A stretch of DNA of 49,651 nucleotides. Origin: an uncultured Collinsella sp. (GTDB taxonomy: Bacteria; Actinomycetota; Coriobacteriia; Coriobacteriales; Coriobacteriaceae). The translations under genes were made by a program, and so were the position numbers. The stretch's first letter is position 1; every line of letters starts with the position of its first letter. Where the stretch lies: the NCBI GenBank assembly GCA_934654835.1, contig CAKUGY010000015.1, positions 1 through 49,651 of the forward strand. The letters are read 5' to 3'. Shown one piece after another: positions 8,561 through 17,073 of the stretch. Below the pieces are notes generated by a model. It made no database searches and was not told the DNA's origin. It saw nothing but the letters and a program-made list of their open reading frames with translations.

Positions 8561-8650
8561 GGAGAGATGGCAGAGCGGTTGAATGCGGCGGTCTTGAAAA
8601 CCGTTGAGCGCGAGAGCGTTCCGGGGGTTCGAATCCCCCTCTCTCCGCCA
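8561..8650 (+). tRNA. tRNA-Ser (anticodon UGA)
   Basis: A 90-nt class II tRNA with encoded CCA. The 7-bp acceptor stem is GGAGAGA with TCTCTCC, discriminator G, then CCA. The anticodon loop CTTGAAA gives UGA, which reads UCN serine codons. The long variable arm (GAGCGCGAGAGCGTT region) and the TTCGAAT T-loop are present. A TATCAT -10-like box lies at 8545-8550. It is divergent from the tadA fusion. Confidence 0.97.
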
Positions 8651-8653
8651 CTT

Positions 8654-9238
8654 TTAGTGATTCACCGGCGTCATGGTTCGTTCGAACAGCGCATCGACCA
8701 CGTCGGCTATCTCGGGTCGACGCTCAAGATCGTGACCCGATTCCCACCATTTTGTGAACAGTCGAATAATGCCGCCAGCGATAAACTCCGCTGTCGTCTC
8801 GAGCGACACGGGAGCCAATGCGCCTTCGTCAAGCGTGCTCATCACGCGCTCGCGAATGGAGTGGGCAATGCGGTCGCAAATCATGCTGGTCAGCATGCCC
8901 GACATGCTGCTCTCCAGGATGTTATCCATGAGCTGCTCATGTGCCAGAATCATATCCATGGCGTCGGCGAACACCTCATGGCGAAGCACTTGCACGTCTT
9001 CGACCGACTCCGCGCCCGCCGTATCGGCCCGGTTTTGTGGCAAGCCCGTCATGAGCTCATCGATATAGAAGGCGAAGTAGTCGTTCTTGTCGCGAAAATG
9101 CTTATAGAACGTCGTGCGGCGAATCAGGGCCCGGTCGCAGAGCATGGCAACCGTCAGATCCTCAAAGCGATGCTCTTCCAAAAGCTCGGTAAAGGCATCG
9201 AACAGGGCACGATAGGTTTTCTTGATGCGAAGGTCCAT
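8654..9238 (-). CDS. TetR/AcrR-family transcriptional regulator
   Basis: A 194-aa regulator. The N-terminal helix-turn-helix (about residues 1-55) has the family pattern DLTVAMLCDRALIRRTTFYKHFRDK. The C-terminal helical ligand and dimer domain ends in AEFIAGGIIRLFTKWWESG, typical of TetR-like C-terminal domains. Start is uncertain: ATG at 9238 has GAGG 12 nt upstream, while ATG at 9250 abuts that box. It is divergent from lemA across about 200 bp that contains GACAG...CTGTC half-sites (9263-9283), a possible operator. The target and ligand are unknown. Confidence 0.85.
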   Translation of the reverse strand: MDLRIKKTYRALFDAFTELLEEHRFEDLTVAMLCDRALIRRTTFYKHFRDKNDYFAFYIDELMTGLPQNRADTAGAESVEDVQVLRHEVFADAMDMILAHEQLMDNILESSMSGMLTSMICDRIAHSIRERVMSTLDEGALAPVSLETTAEFIAGGIIRLFTKWWESGHDLERRPEIADVVDALFERTMTPVNH

Positions 9239-9381
9239 CCGTATCGCCATCCTCAAGGTGTAGACAGCATTCCTTAATCTGTCGCATATCTTACACCTGT
9301 ACCACCCGTTCCATACCGGCATCCCTCCTTGGTTGAAACATAACGCTCACCGGAAAGTTCGGCACCGCCAAGGGTTGCGGG

Positions 9382-9387
9382 TATACT
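9382..9387 (+). promoter_or_regulatory. -10 box of the lemA promoter
   Basis: TATACT, 62 nt before the lemA start; a weak -35 (TTCGGC at 9358-9363) is 18 nt upstream. Confidence 0.4.
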
Positions 9388-9448
9388 AGATTCGTTACAC
9401 CAACGACGGCTGGCGCAAGACGCCGCTGCCATTCGAAACGGAGACATC

Positions 9449-10000
9449 ATGCTTCCCGTCATCATCGGTATCGTTGTTGTCGTTGTGATTGCCTGCGCCA
9501 TCGCCGGTATCTACAACAACATGGTCACCAAGCGCAATCGCATCGATAACGCCTGGCAGAACATCGACACGCAGCTGCAGCGCCGCAACGACCTGATCCC
9601 CAACCTGGTCGAGACCGTCAAGGGCTACGCCAGGCACGAGCAGGACACGCTCGCTGCCGTGGTCAACGCGCGCAACGCCGCCGTGAGCGCCACCACGCCC
9701 GAGGCCAAGATGGAAGCCGACAATGTGCTGACCGGTGCGCTGCGCCAGCTCTTTGCCGTGGCCGAGGCCTATCCCGACCTTAAGGCGAACACCAACTTTA
9801 TGCAGCTCCAGGCCACGCTCGAGGACACCGAGAACAAGGTAAGCTACGCGCGTCAGAGCTACAACGACTGCGTGCTCAGCTACAACAACGCCATTCAGAC
9901 GTTCCCTGCCGTCATCTTTGCCGGCATCTTCCAGTTTAAGGAGCGCCAGGGCTTCGAGGCCGCCGAGGCCGCCCGCCAGGCACCGACCGTCAAGTTCTAG
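9449..10000 (+). CDS. lemA: LemA-family membrane protein
   Basis: A 183-aa protein with an N-terminal membrane helix (about residues 3-22, Ile/Val-rich), the conserved LemA entry N-x-I-D-N-A-W-x-N-I-D, and QLQRRNDLIPNLVETVKGYA. A long antiparallel helical bundle follows, ending in the family's FPAVIFAGIFQF..R.GFEA motif. Length and architecture are those of bacterial LemA proteins, anchored by one helix with the bundle facing outwards. Their function is not settled, although LemA is often encoded beside TPM-domain or HtpX proteases, which are absent here. ATG has GGAG 5 nt upstream. It is monocistronic with a strong terminator at 10038. Confidence 0.93.
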   Translation: MLPVIIGIVVVVVIACAIAGIYNNMVTKRNRIDNAWQNIDTQLQRRNDLIPNLVETVKGYARHEQDTLAAVVNARNAAVSATTPEAKMEADNVLTGALRQLFAVAEAYPDLKANTNFMQLQATLEDTENKVSYARQSYNDCVLSYNNAIQTFPAVIFAGIFQFKERQGFEAAEAARQAPTVKF

Positions 10001-10037
10001 TAGACACGGCCGAGCTTCCGCCAGCACATTGATCCTT

Positions 10038-10098
10038 GGGGTCCAGGGCAATCGCCCTGGACCCCTTCTTTATAAAAAGCGCGGCCGAAAGGCCGCGC
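10038..10098 (+). terminator. Tandem terminator hairpins after lemA
   Basis: First hairpin: a perfect 12-bp stem (GGGGTCCAGGGC at 10038-10049 with 10054-10065), 4-nt loop, then TTCTTT. A second perfect hairpin, GCGCGGCC-GAAA-GGCCGCGC, follows at 10079-10098. The first alone is a convincing Rho-independent terminator. Confidence 0.85.
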
Positions 10099-10152
10099 AC
10101 CATCTTTAATTCAGATTAATACTTGCCCGTACGGCGATATCGAGGCAACGCA

Positions 10153-10277
10153 GGCCCGAGGGCGACCTTCCTTTCCGGCGCATTCCGCAGGACGAAAGAG
10201 CCCCCGCCGCACGAAGTGCGCAGCGGGGGCTCTTTCATGTCCGAGGACGCGCCGGAAAGGAAGGTCGCCCTCGGGCC
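10153..10277. repeat. Nested giant palindrome between lemA and ilvE
   Basis: Outer arms of 29 bp (10153-10181 and 10249-10277; inner part CTTCCTTTCCGGCGC) are perfect complements. Inside is a second stem of 14 bp (GAAAGAGCCCCCGC at 10194-10207 with 10223-10236), capped by a small CGCAC-GAA-GTGCG hairpin. The inner stem ends in CTTTC in both directions and can terminate both convergent genes. The outer arms are not needed for termination and are unexplained. Confidence 0.85.
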
Positions 10278-10293
10278 GGACAGCTAAGACAAA

Positions 10294-11346
10294 TTACGCG
10301 ACGACGTAGACCCAGTCGTGCTTATCCTCAACGGCACCAGACTGGATGCCAGTCAGGGTCTCGCGGAGCTTCTTCATCACGGGGCCGATCTCGGTGTAGC
10401 CAGCCGGGAAGGTCACGGTCTCGTCGGCGCCGTAGACCTTGTTGTCGATCTCGCCCACCGGGGAGATGACGGCAGCGGTACCGCACAGGCCGCACTCAAC
10501 GAAGGTGCCGGCCTTGACCTCGGCCCACTCGACGGGACGCTGGTCGACGGTCATGCCCAGGTCCTCGGCGACCTGAACGAGCGAACGGCGAGTGATGGAG
10601 GGCAGGATGGAGTCGGTGTGCGACTGCGGAACGACGAGGGTGCCGTCCTCCTTCACGAACAGGACGTTGGCGCCGCCGGTCTCCTCAACGTAGGTGCGGG
10701 ACTCGGAATCGAGATACAGGTTCTCGGCATAGCCCTCGCGGTGAGCCTCCATCGTGGGCTTAAGGGACATGGCGTAGTTAAGGCCGGCCTTGATGTTGCC
10801 GGTGCCGTGCGGTGCAGCACGGTCGTACTCGGAAACGCGCAGCTTAACGGGCTTGAGGCCACCCTTAAAGTACGGACCGACCGGGGTCACGAGAATGCGG
10901 AAGGTGTACTCAGGAGCGGGAGCAACACCAATCACGTCGCCGGAGCCGATCATAAACGGACGCACGTACAGGGTGGCGCCGGAGCCGAAGGGCGGAACCC
11001 AAGCGGCGTTGGCGGAAACGACCTGCTTAACGGCCTCAACGAACTTGTCCTTGGGGAACGGGGGCATCTCAAGGCGCTGGGCGGAGTTGTACATACGCTC
11101 GGCGTTCATGTCGGGGCGGAAGCAGACGATGCTGCCGTCCTCGGCGGTGTAAGCCTTCAGGCCCTCAAAGACCTCCTGGCAGTAGTGGAAGATGCCGCCG
11201 CACTCGGAGACGTGCATGGTGTGGTCGGTGGTCAGGCCGCCCTCGTCCCACTCGCCGTCCTTCCAATGAGCCTCGTAGCTGTAGTCGGTCTTCATGTAGC
11301 CAAAGCCGAGGCTACCCCAATCGATATCTTTCTTCTCGACAGTCAT
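10294..11346 (-). CDS. ilvE: Branched-chain amino acid aminotransferase
   Basis: A 350-aa fold-type IV PLP enzyme of the long (BCAT type II) branch. It transfers the amino group between leucine, isoleucine or valine and 2-oxoglutarate. The PLP lysine lies in GNIKAGLNYA (about residue 190), followed by the cofactor-binding YVEETGGANV and the C-terminal VECGLCGTAAVISPVG motif. Residues VFEGLKAY are also typical. I chose ATG at 11346, with AAGGAG 6 nt upstream; an upstream in-frame stretch of 43 codons is Arg-rich and lacks a ribosome site. A candidate 18-bp operator sits about 190 bp upstream at 11535-11552. It is monocistronic. Confidence 0.95.
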   Translation of the reverse strand: MTVEKKDIDWGSLGFGYMKTDYSYEAHWKDGEWDEGGLTTDHTMHVSECGGIFHYCQEVFEGLKAYTAEDGSIVCFRPDMNAERMYNSAQRLEMPPFPKDKFVEAVKQVVSANAAWVPPFGSGATLYVRPFMIGSGDVIGVAPAPEYTFRILVTPVGPYFKGGLKPVKLRVSEYDRAAPHGTGNIKAGLNYAMSLKPTMEAHREGYAENLYLDSESRTYVEETGGANVLFVKEDGTLVVPQSHTDSILPSITRRSLVQVAEDLGMTVDQRPVEWAEVKAGTFVECGLCGTAAVISPVGEIDNKVYGADETVTFPAGYTEIGPVMKKLRETLTGIQSGAVEDKHDWVYVVA

Positions 11347-11534
11347 ATGTCGCTCCTTACATACACAGTTGCATACTCGCGAACCTGCGCGCAAGGAAAC
11401 GATGCGGCCGCGTCGCAACGTCGCACGCCCGGAGCGTAGAGCCGAGCGGGACACGCGGACAACAACGAAGCCCATGGCACGTCGATTCGCATGCAGGAGA
11501 TTGTACTCCCCATGCGCCGCTGATAAAGCGTTTT

Positions 11535-11552
11535 TCTTTAACTAAGTAAAGT
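11535..11552. promoter_or_regulatory. 18-bp palindromic operator candidate (ilvE)
   Basis: TCTTTAACTAAGTAAAGT: half-sites CTTTA and TAAAG around a six-base centre. It overlaps the -35 region of a weak ilvE promoter on the minus strand (TTTACT, 17 nt, TTTATC). Matching sites occur at 38897-38914 and 42797-42814. Confidence 0.6.
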
Positions 11553-11572
11553 ATTCTCATTTCCCTTGTGAC

Positions 11573-11603
11573 AAAAAGCCCGCCATCGCAATTGATGGCG
11601 GGC
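11573..11603 (-). terminator. Terminator after the DedA gene
   Basis: On the minus strand GCCCGCCATC and GATGGCGGGC form a perfect 10-bp stem with a 6-nt loop, followed by TTTTT. Confidence 0.85.
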
Positions 11604-11631
11604 TCGAGCAGTGCCTATGCGCGAAAAGTTG

Positions 11632-12282
11632 TTACTCGGCATCCTTCTTGCCGAGCTTGGCCTTGACCAGGCCAACCACGGTCGGGATGATCGACACGGC
11701 AACGATGCCAACAATCAGCAGCTCAAAGTGCTCCTGCACAAAGGGAATACCGCCAAAGAAGTAGCCCAGCAGCGTAAAGACCGTCGACCAGGTAATGCCG
11801 CCCAGCACGTTAAAGATCACAAAGTTACGCCAGTGCATGCCACCCATGCCGGCGATAAAGGGCACAAAGGTGCGGATGAACGGAAAAAAGCGGCCGAGGA
11901 AGATGGCCAGGTGGCCCCACTTATCCAGGAAGTCCTCGGACTTTTTGATGCGCTCAGGCGTCATGGCCTTCACCTTGCCCGAGGCGATGATCTTCTGACC
12001 AAAGAAATGGCCGATCATAAAGTTGCACTGGTCGCCCAGAATGGCTGCGGCCCATGCCGTGGCCAACAGCGCCACGATGTTAAAGCCGCCGTTATGAGCA
12101 AAGAAGCCCGAGGCGAACAGCAGCGAGTCGCCGGGAAGGAACGGGAAGAACACCACGCCCGTCTCGATAAAGATAATCAGGAACACACAGCCGTAGGCCA
12201 TAAGCGGGCCGGCGGCGATCCAGCTGGCAATCGCGGTGCGCGGGTCCTTAAGTAGCTCGGCAATAAAGTTGATGAAACCCAT
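11632..12282 (-). CDS. DedA-family membrane protein
   Basis: A 216-aa polytopic protein with the DedA (SNARE-associated/VTT) pattern. It has an N-terminal helix ending in ETGVVFFPFLPGDSLL, a re-entrant region with GDQCNFMIGHFFG, and the conserved FLGRFFPFIRTFVPFIAG, whose arginines and Gly are essential in E. coli homologues. Two C-terminal helices and a short lysine-rich tail follow. The family acts in the cytoplasmic membrane in undecaprenyl-phosphate or phospholipid transbilayer recycling and membrane-potential maintenance. I chose ATG at 12282, with GAGAGG 9 nt upstream. It is monocistronic, with a terminator at 11573-11603, and divergent from cysE. Confidence 0.92.
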   Translation of the reverse strand: MGFINFIAELLKDPRTAIASWIAAGPLMAYGCVFLIIFIETGVVFFPFLPGDSLLFASGFFAHNGGFNIVALLATAWAAAILGDQCNFMIGHFFGQKIIASGKVKAMTPERIKKSEDFLDKWGHLAIFLGRFFPFIRTFVPFIAGMGGMHWRNFVIFNVLGGITWSTVFTLLGYFFGGIPFVQEHFELLIVGIVAVSIIPTVVGLVKAKLGKKDAE

Positions 12283-12458
12283 GAAGTAAGACCTCTCAGT
12301 TGTGGGCGCGGACACGTCCAAGTTGACCAGTATACGGTTGCGGAGCCCCTCCGTGCGTAACCCCACAAAAGTGTGACCTCATTACCAGCAAGTTTGCATA
12401 ACTGACACCTGTCACGCAAAGCCATCAAGTTCTCTCTTCCTAATCCCTAGCGAATCGC

Positions 12459-12464
12459 TATACT
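12459..12464 (+). promoter_or_regulatory. -10 box before cysE
   Basis: TATACT, 42 nt before the GTG start of cysE, with no clear -35. The adjoining ACTTTATTGAATTG is A/T-rich, and I see no riboswitch-like or T-box-like structure in 12283-12505. Confidence 0.35.
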
Positions 12465-12505
12465 TTATTGAATTGCATTGTCGCGGCGCTAAGGGAGGGC
12501 AGCCG

Positions 12506-13210
12506 GTGAGCTTTATCAATACCATTCGCGAGGACATCAAGACCGTCCAGGCGCAGGACCCCGCTGCGCAAAATGCCCTGGTCATCTTTTTGTCTTATCC
12601 CGGCCTGCACGCCAAGTGGAACCACGTGCCCGAGCACTGGCTGTGGGAGCACGGCCATCGCTCACTCGCCCGCGTGCTCTCGCAGCTAACCCGCCATATC
12701 ACCGGTGTTGAGATTCACCCTGCCGCGCAAATCGGCAAGCACTTCTTTATCGACCACGCCATGGGCGTCGTCATTGGCGAAACTACCATCGTGGGTGACA
12801 ACTGCGTCCTCTACCAGGGCGTCACGCTCGGCGGCACCGGCAACGAGACTGGCAAGCGCCACCCCACCCTGGGCAACAACGTCACCGTGGGCACGGGCGC
12901 CAAAGTGCTCGGCAACATCCGCATTGGCAATAATGTCAAGATCGGCGGCAACTCGGTCGTCGTCAAAGACGTGCCCGACAACTGCACCGTCGTGGGCGTA
13001 CCCGGGCGCATCATCAAGCGCAACGGCTGCCGCGTGTTCGAGGAAAACTTCGACGCCAAGCAGCATCGCGAGTACATGCCCGACGACGCTGCCGAGCAGA
13101 GCGCCCTCAACCGTCAAGGCATCACCGAGAACGCCCGCCGCGTCAAGGAACTCGAACAGGAGGTGGCCGAGCTCAAGGCCCTCGTCGCTAAGCTCGTGGA
13201 CGAGAGCTAG
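12506..13210 (+). CDS. cysE: Serine O-acetyltransferase
   Basis: A 234-aa enzyme that makes O-acetylserine from serine and acetyl-CoA, the first step of cysteine synthesis. A short helical N-domain leads into a left-handed beta helix of hexapeptide repeats (IHPAAQIG, FIDHAMGVVIGETTIVGDN, VTLGGTGN, NNVTVGTGAKVLG). The catalytic Asp and His are in the DHAMGVVIGE segment, and GVPGRIIKRNG follows. The C-terminus after about residue 195 is a predicted coiled coil (ELEQEVAELKALVAKL), more extended than the short inhibitory tail of E. coli CysE. GTG at 12506 is chosen because AAGGGAGG lies just upstream. No cysK is next to it. Confidence 0.93.
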   Translation: MSFINTIREDIKTVQAQDPAAQNALVIFLSYPGLHAKWNHVPEHWLWEHGHRSLARVLSQLTRHITGVEIHPAAQIGKHFFIDHAMGVVIGETTIVGDNCVLYQGVTLGGTGNETGKRHPTLGNNVTVGTGAKVLGNIRIGNNVKIGGNSVVVKDVPDNCTVVGVPGRIIKRNGCRVFEENFDAKQHREYMPDDAAEQSALNRQGITENARRVKELEQEVAELKALVAKLVDES

Positions 13211-13247
13211 GGCCGCAGGCAACCGCACAACATAAACGCCAACGCAA

Positions 13248-13288
13248 AAGGCGCGCCAGGGAATCCATCCCCGGCGCGCCTTCTTTTC
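13248..13288 (+). terminator. Terminator after cysE
   Basis: Perfect 10-bp stem AAGGCGCGCC with GGCGCGCCTT around a 15-nt loop, followed by TTTT-rich sequence. Confidence 0.75.
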
Positions 13289-13291
13289 GAT

Positions 13292-13318
13292 GTGACAAAG
13301 GGACTGTCCCTTTGTCAC
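13292..13318. repeat. GGGACA-core palindrome
   Basis: GTGACAAAGGGA and TCCCTTTGTCAC are perfect arms around CTG, one base before the stop of the ABC gene on the minus strand. It may aid termination and belongs to the GGGACA palindrome group seen across the window. Confidence 0.7.
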
Positions 13319-13319
13319 C

Positions 13320-15335
13320 TTATGCGAACTGGCTCAGGTAGAGGTCGGCATAAGCGCCCTCGGCAGCCAGCAGCTCCTTGTGCGTGCCCTGTTCGATGAT
13401 GTTGCCGTGGTCCATGACCAAGATCAGGTCGGCATCCACAATCGTCGACAGGCGGTGCGCGATCACAAAGCTCGTGCGCCCGCGCATGAGCGCGTCCATG
13501 GCACGACCGATGGCAAGCTCGGTGCGCGTATCCACGCTCGACGTCGCCTCGTCCAAGATGAGGATCGCCGGGTTGTTGAGCAGCACGCGCGCGATGGTCA
13601 GCAGCTGGCGCTGCCCCTGGCTGATGCTTTCGGCATCGTTGGCCACACGCGTGTCGTAACCCTGCGGCATGGTGCGCACAAAGAAGTCGACCTGCGCCGC
13701 GCGGGCAGCCGCCACGATCTCGTCGCGCGTCGCCTCGGGGCAGCCATAGGCGATGTTCTCGGCAATGGTGCCATCGAACAGCCAGGCGTCCTGCAACACC
13801 ATGCCAAACTGCTGGCGCAGCTCGCCGCGGTCCATGCGGCTCGTGTCCACGCCATCGAGCGTAATGCGTCCGCCATCTATCTCGTAAAAGCGCATGAGCA
13901 GATTGATGAGCGTGGTCTTACCCGCGCCCGTAGTTCCCACCACGGCGATCTTCTGGCCCGGCTCGGCGGTAAACGACACGTCGCGCATGAGCGGCTTATC
14001 GGGCGTATAGCCAAAACGCACATGCTCAAAGCTAACACGGCCCTCCACCTTACCCGGCAGCTTGGCGGCATCGGCCGGCAGCGGGTCGGCGTCCATCTCG
14101 GGCTCGTCAAGCAGGTCGAACACGCGCTCCGCGCTCGCCAGCGCGCTCTGCAGCGAGTTAAAGGTAAACGACAGCTGCGTCATGGGCTCAGACGCCTCGT
14201 AGATAAACTGGAAGAACGCCTGGAACACGCCGACAGTCATGTGACCGGCGACCAACATGCTGCAGCCCACAAGTGCAATCACGATCTGCGCCAAACGTCC
14301 GATAAAGCGCACCGCGGGGCCGACGGCATTGATCATAAAGTCGGCCTTAGTGCTCACGCGTGCCAGCTCCTTCGAGGCCTCGTGCACCTCGGCAGAGCTC
14401 TGGCGCTCGCGATTAAACGCACGGATCACCAGGCGGCCCGAGTAGCCCTCCTCGACCGCGCTCGTAATCTTGGAGACCCACTCCTGGCGCTCGCCCGTCA
14501 CATCGTGCGTGCGGCGCGACACGACCTTCGTCACCAGCAGCGACAACGCCGTAAAGAACAAAAAGACGAGCGTGAGCTGCACGCTGAACACGAACATCAC
14601 GCTCACAGCGCCCACAACCGTGCCGATCGACACCAGCAGCTGCAGCAATCCGCGCTGCATGCTTTCGGACATCTTGTCCAGGTCGTTGGTCGCGCGGCTG
14701 ACCACCTCGCCGGGGCGATGCGCGTCAAAGTAGGCGAGCGGCAGACGGTTGAGCTTTTGCGCGATGCGGTTGCGCAGGCGCAGGTTGAGGCGCTCGGCAA
14801 CGCTCGACATCAAAAAACTCTGAAGCGCGTAGAACGAGGCGGCGGCGGTCCAAATCATAAAGTAGATGAAAATGGTCCTGCCGCAGTTTTCCCAGGTAAT
14901 GCTGAAGGTGGTGTTGTTGGCAAACGCCAGCTTCATATGCCCCCACAGCTCATCGATAACGTGGGCGCTGTATGCCGGCGCGGCGGTGTTAAAGATGACG
15001 TAGAACACGATGCTCGCGAACACGATATAGAAGCGCCAATGGTCGCCGGCAGCCTCGCTCCACAGGCGACGCACCGTCGCCCAGGTGTCGCGGGGCGTCT
15101 CGTCCTCGTCCTCTTCATCTACGTCGCGCATACGCTCCGCCTCGGCGCGGGCACGCTCGTCCTCGGCACGCTCGTTTTCCTCGTAGAGCGCCTGGCGGCG
15201 AGCCTCGCGCTCGGCTGCAGCCTTGGCGGCGGCGTCCAGCTCGGGCACCGCGGTCGTCATGCCGCCCGTTGCCTCGGTTACCTCTGCGGCAATGTCGTCG
15301 ATTGCGCCACCCTGCTTCTTGAGCTCCTCGGTCAT
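13320..15335 (-). CDS. Heterodimeric ABC exporter 2, canonical half
   Basis: A 671-aa half-transporter. An unusual highly charged cytoplasmic extension (residues 1-90, dense in Glu, Asp and Arg) precedes six membrane helices and the ATPase domain. Walker A GTTGAGKTT is near 466, the signature ISQGQRQLL near 570 is off-consensus, Walker B ILILDEATSS near 590 keeps the catalytic Glu, and the switch is IAHRLSTI. This is the catalytically complete partner of the upstream gene. ATG at 15335 follows the partner's stop by one base, with GGGAGG 8 nt before it; a GTG at 15344 would overlap that box. It is the last gene of the marR operon. Confidence 0.92.
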   Translation of the reverse strand: MTEELKKQGGAIDDIAAEVTEATGGMTTAVPELDAAAKAAAEREARRQALYEENERAEDERARAEAERMRDVDEEDEDETPRDTWATVRRLWSEAAGDHWRFYIVFASIVFYVIFNTAAPAYSAHVIDELWGHMKLAFANNTTFSITWENCGRTIFIYFMIWTAAASFYALQSFLMSSVAERLNLRLRNRIAQKLNRLPLAYFDAHRPGEVVSRATNDLDKMSESMQRGLLQLLVSIGTVVGAVSVMFVFSVQLTLVFLFFTALSLLVTKVVSRRTHDVTGERQEWVSKITSAVEEGYSGRLVIRAFNRERQSSAEVHEASKELARVSTKADFMINAVGPAVRFIGRLAQIVIALVGCSMLVAGHMTVGVFQAFFQFIYEASEPMTQLSFTFNSLQSALASAERVFDLLDEPEMDADPLPADAAKLPGKVEGRVSFEHVRFGYTPDKPLMRDVSFTAEPGQKIAVVGTTGAGKTTLINLLMRFYEIDGGRITLDGVDTSRMDRGELRQQFGMVLQDAWLFDGTIAENIAYGCPEATRDEIVAAARAAQVDFFVRTMPQGYDTRVANDAESISQGQRQLLTIARVLLNNPAILILDEATSSVDTRTELAIGRAMDALMRGRTSFVIAHRLSTIVDADLILVMDHGNIIEQGTHKELLAAEGAYADLYLSQFA

Positions 15336-15336
15336 G

Positions 15337-17073
15337 CTACTCACCTCCCTTCATCTGCGACTCCGCGATAGCGCGGTACACCTCGCAGGTTTCCATGAGC
15401 TCGTCGTGCGTGCCCAGACCCACGACCTCGCCGTCCTTGAGCACGACAATCTGGTCGGCATGCAAAATCGTCGAGATGCGCTGCGCGATGATAAGCACCG
15501 CGGCATCGCATGTCTCGTCCTGCAGCGCATGGCGCAGCGCCGCGTCGGTCTTAAAGTCCAGGGCTGAAAAACTGTCATCGAAGATGTACAGGTCGGCGCG
15601 CTTCATGAGTGCGCGGGCAATCGCCAGGCGCTGGCGCTGGCCGCCCGAGAAGTTCGTGCCGCCCTGGGCGACCGGCGTATCGAGCCCCTGTGGCTGATCG
15701 AGCACAAAGGTACTCTGGGCAACCTCGAGCGCGTGCAGCATATCCGCCTCGGTCGCATCCTCATTGCCAAAGCGCAGATTGCTCGCCACGGTGCCCGAGA
15801 ACAGCCATGCCTTCTGCGGCACGCAGGCAATACGCCCGCGAACCTCGTCTTGCGAAAGCTCGCGCAGATCGACGCCGTCCAGACGAATGGCACCCCTCGT
15901 GGCATCATGAAAGCGCAGCAGCAGCTTTGCTACCGTGGACTTGCCGGAGCCGGTCGAACCCACAATTGCCGTGGTCTGCCCGCGGCGGCAGGCAAAGTCC
16001 AAGTCGCACAGCGTGTCCTCGTCGGCATCGTCAAAACGGAACGACATATGGTCGAACACGGCAACGGCATCCGAATCGCCCTCGGAGGCAGACGCCCCGT
16101 CACCCAGCGTACGCTCGCCGTCCACGATGCTCGGCTCAATTTCCAGCACCTGCTGCGCGCGGTCGAGGCACGCGGCGGCGCGCGGAAGCGTTAGCACTAC
16201 CATCTGCGCCATCATCACAAAAAAGAGGATCAGAATCGCGTACTCCAGCACCGCCGAGATACTCGCGATCTGCATGGCGTGGGCGCCCACGCGGTTGCCG
16301 CCAACCCACAGCACTGCCACTTCGGCGATGTTCATCAAAAAGAAGCTGGAGCTGTCGAGTCCCACAAACAGATGGTTAACCTTAATGGCGTTGGTCGCGT
16401 AATCGCTAAACACCTCGTCTAGGCGCCGTTCCTCGTGGCGCTCCTTGTTAAACGCGCGAATGACGCGCACGCCCACGATATTCTCGCGCAGCACCACGTT
16501 CATGCGGTCGATAAAGCTCTGCAGGCGCATAAAGATCGGTGCCGCGTTGGCAACCGTAAAGACCGCCGCGACCAGCACAATCGCCACGACCACGCCCAAA
16601 AGCGTGCCCATGGCAGGATCGATAAACCAGGCAAAGATGATGCCCGCGACCGCCAGAAACGGCACCGGTAGCACCAGCTGAATGGTCTGCAGGATCGCCT
16701 GCTGAATCACGTTGATGTCGTTGAGCGAGCGCGTGATCATCGATCCGGTGCCAAAGCGCTCAAAATCGCTGGCGGACAGCTCGAGCGACTTGTCGTAGAC
16801 AGCGTTGCGGATATCGCAGGCCACGTTTGCCGCCAGGCGGGCCGAAAGATAGCAGCCCAACACCGCGCCGCCACTGGCCATGCCGGTCGCGATAAGCATG
16901 TACAGGCCATTGCGCAGGATGTAGTCGACGTCGCCCGTGGTGATACCGGTGTTGACCATGTTCGCCAGCATCGTGGGCACCAGCAGCGTGCCGACGTTAT
17001 CCACCAGCAGCACCAGCAGCGTCACCGCGACGAGCCCTCGATAGGGCTTCATAAACTTCATTAAGAGTCGCAC
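15337..17073 (-). CDS. Heterodimeric ABC exporter 2, degenerate half
   Basis: A 578-aa half-transporter with six membrane helices (about residues 12-300). Its ATPase domain has Walker A GSTGSGKST near 371, a consensus signature NFSGGQRQRL, a Walker B of DLYIFDDSFSALD with Asp for the catalytic Glu, and Gln in place of the switch His (IAQRISTI). It mirrors the degenerate half of exporter 1, so both systems share the same asymmetric design. Start is either GTG at 17073, 4 nt from GAGGGGG, or ATG at 17061, which overlaps the marR stop as TAATG. Either way translation is coupled to marR, which suggests efflux under MarR control. Confidence 0.92.
   Translation of the reverse strand: MRLLMKFMKPYRGLVAVTLLVLLVDNVGTLLVPTMLANMVNTGITTGDVDYILRNGLYMLIATGMASGGAVLGCYLSARLAANVACDIRNAVYDKSLELSASDFERFGTGSMITRSLNDINVIQQAILQTIQLVLPVPFLAVAGIIFAWFIDPAMGTLLGVVVAIVLVAAVFTVANAAPIFMRLQSFIDRMNVVLRENIVGVRVIRAFNKERHEERRLDEVFSDYATNAIKVNHLFVGLDSSSFFLMNIAEVAVLWVGGNRVGAHAMQIASISAVLEYAILILFFVMMAQMVVLTLPRAAACLDRAQQVLEIEPSIVDGERTLGDGASASEGDSDAVAVFDHMSFRFDDADEDTLCDLDFACRRGQTTAIVGSTGSGKSTVAKLLLRFHDATRGAIRLDGVDLRELSQDEVRGRIACVPQKAWLFSGTVASNLRFGNEDATEADMLHALEVAQSTFVLDQPQGLDTPVAQGGTNFSGGQRQRLAIARALMKRADLYIFDDSFSALDFKTDAALRHALQDETCDAAVLIIAQRISTILHADQIVVLKDGEVVGLGTHDELMETCEVYRAIAESQMKGGE

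Noticed and set aside
11347..11475. Valine-rich leader peptide and attenuator before ilvE
   Set aside because: The upstream in-frame stretch starts with several Val codons, but has no ribosome site or stop of its own, and no alternative terminator structure is visible before ilvE.
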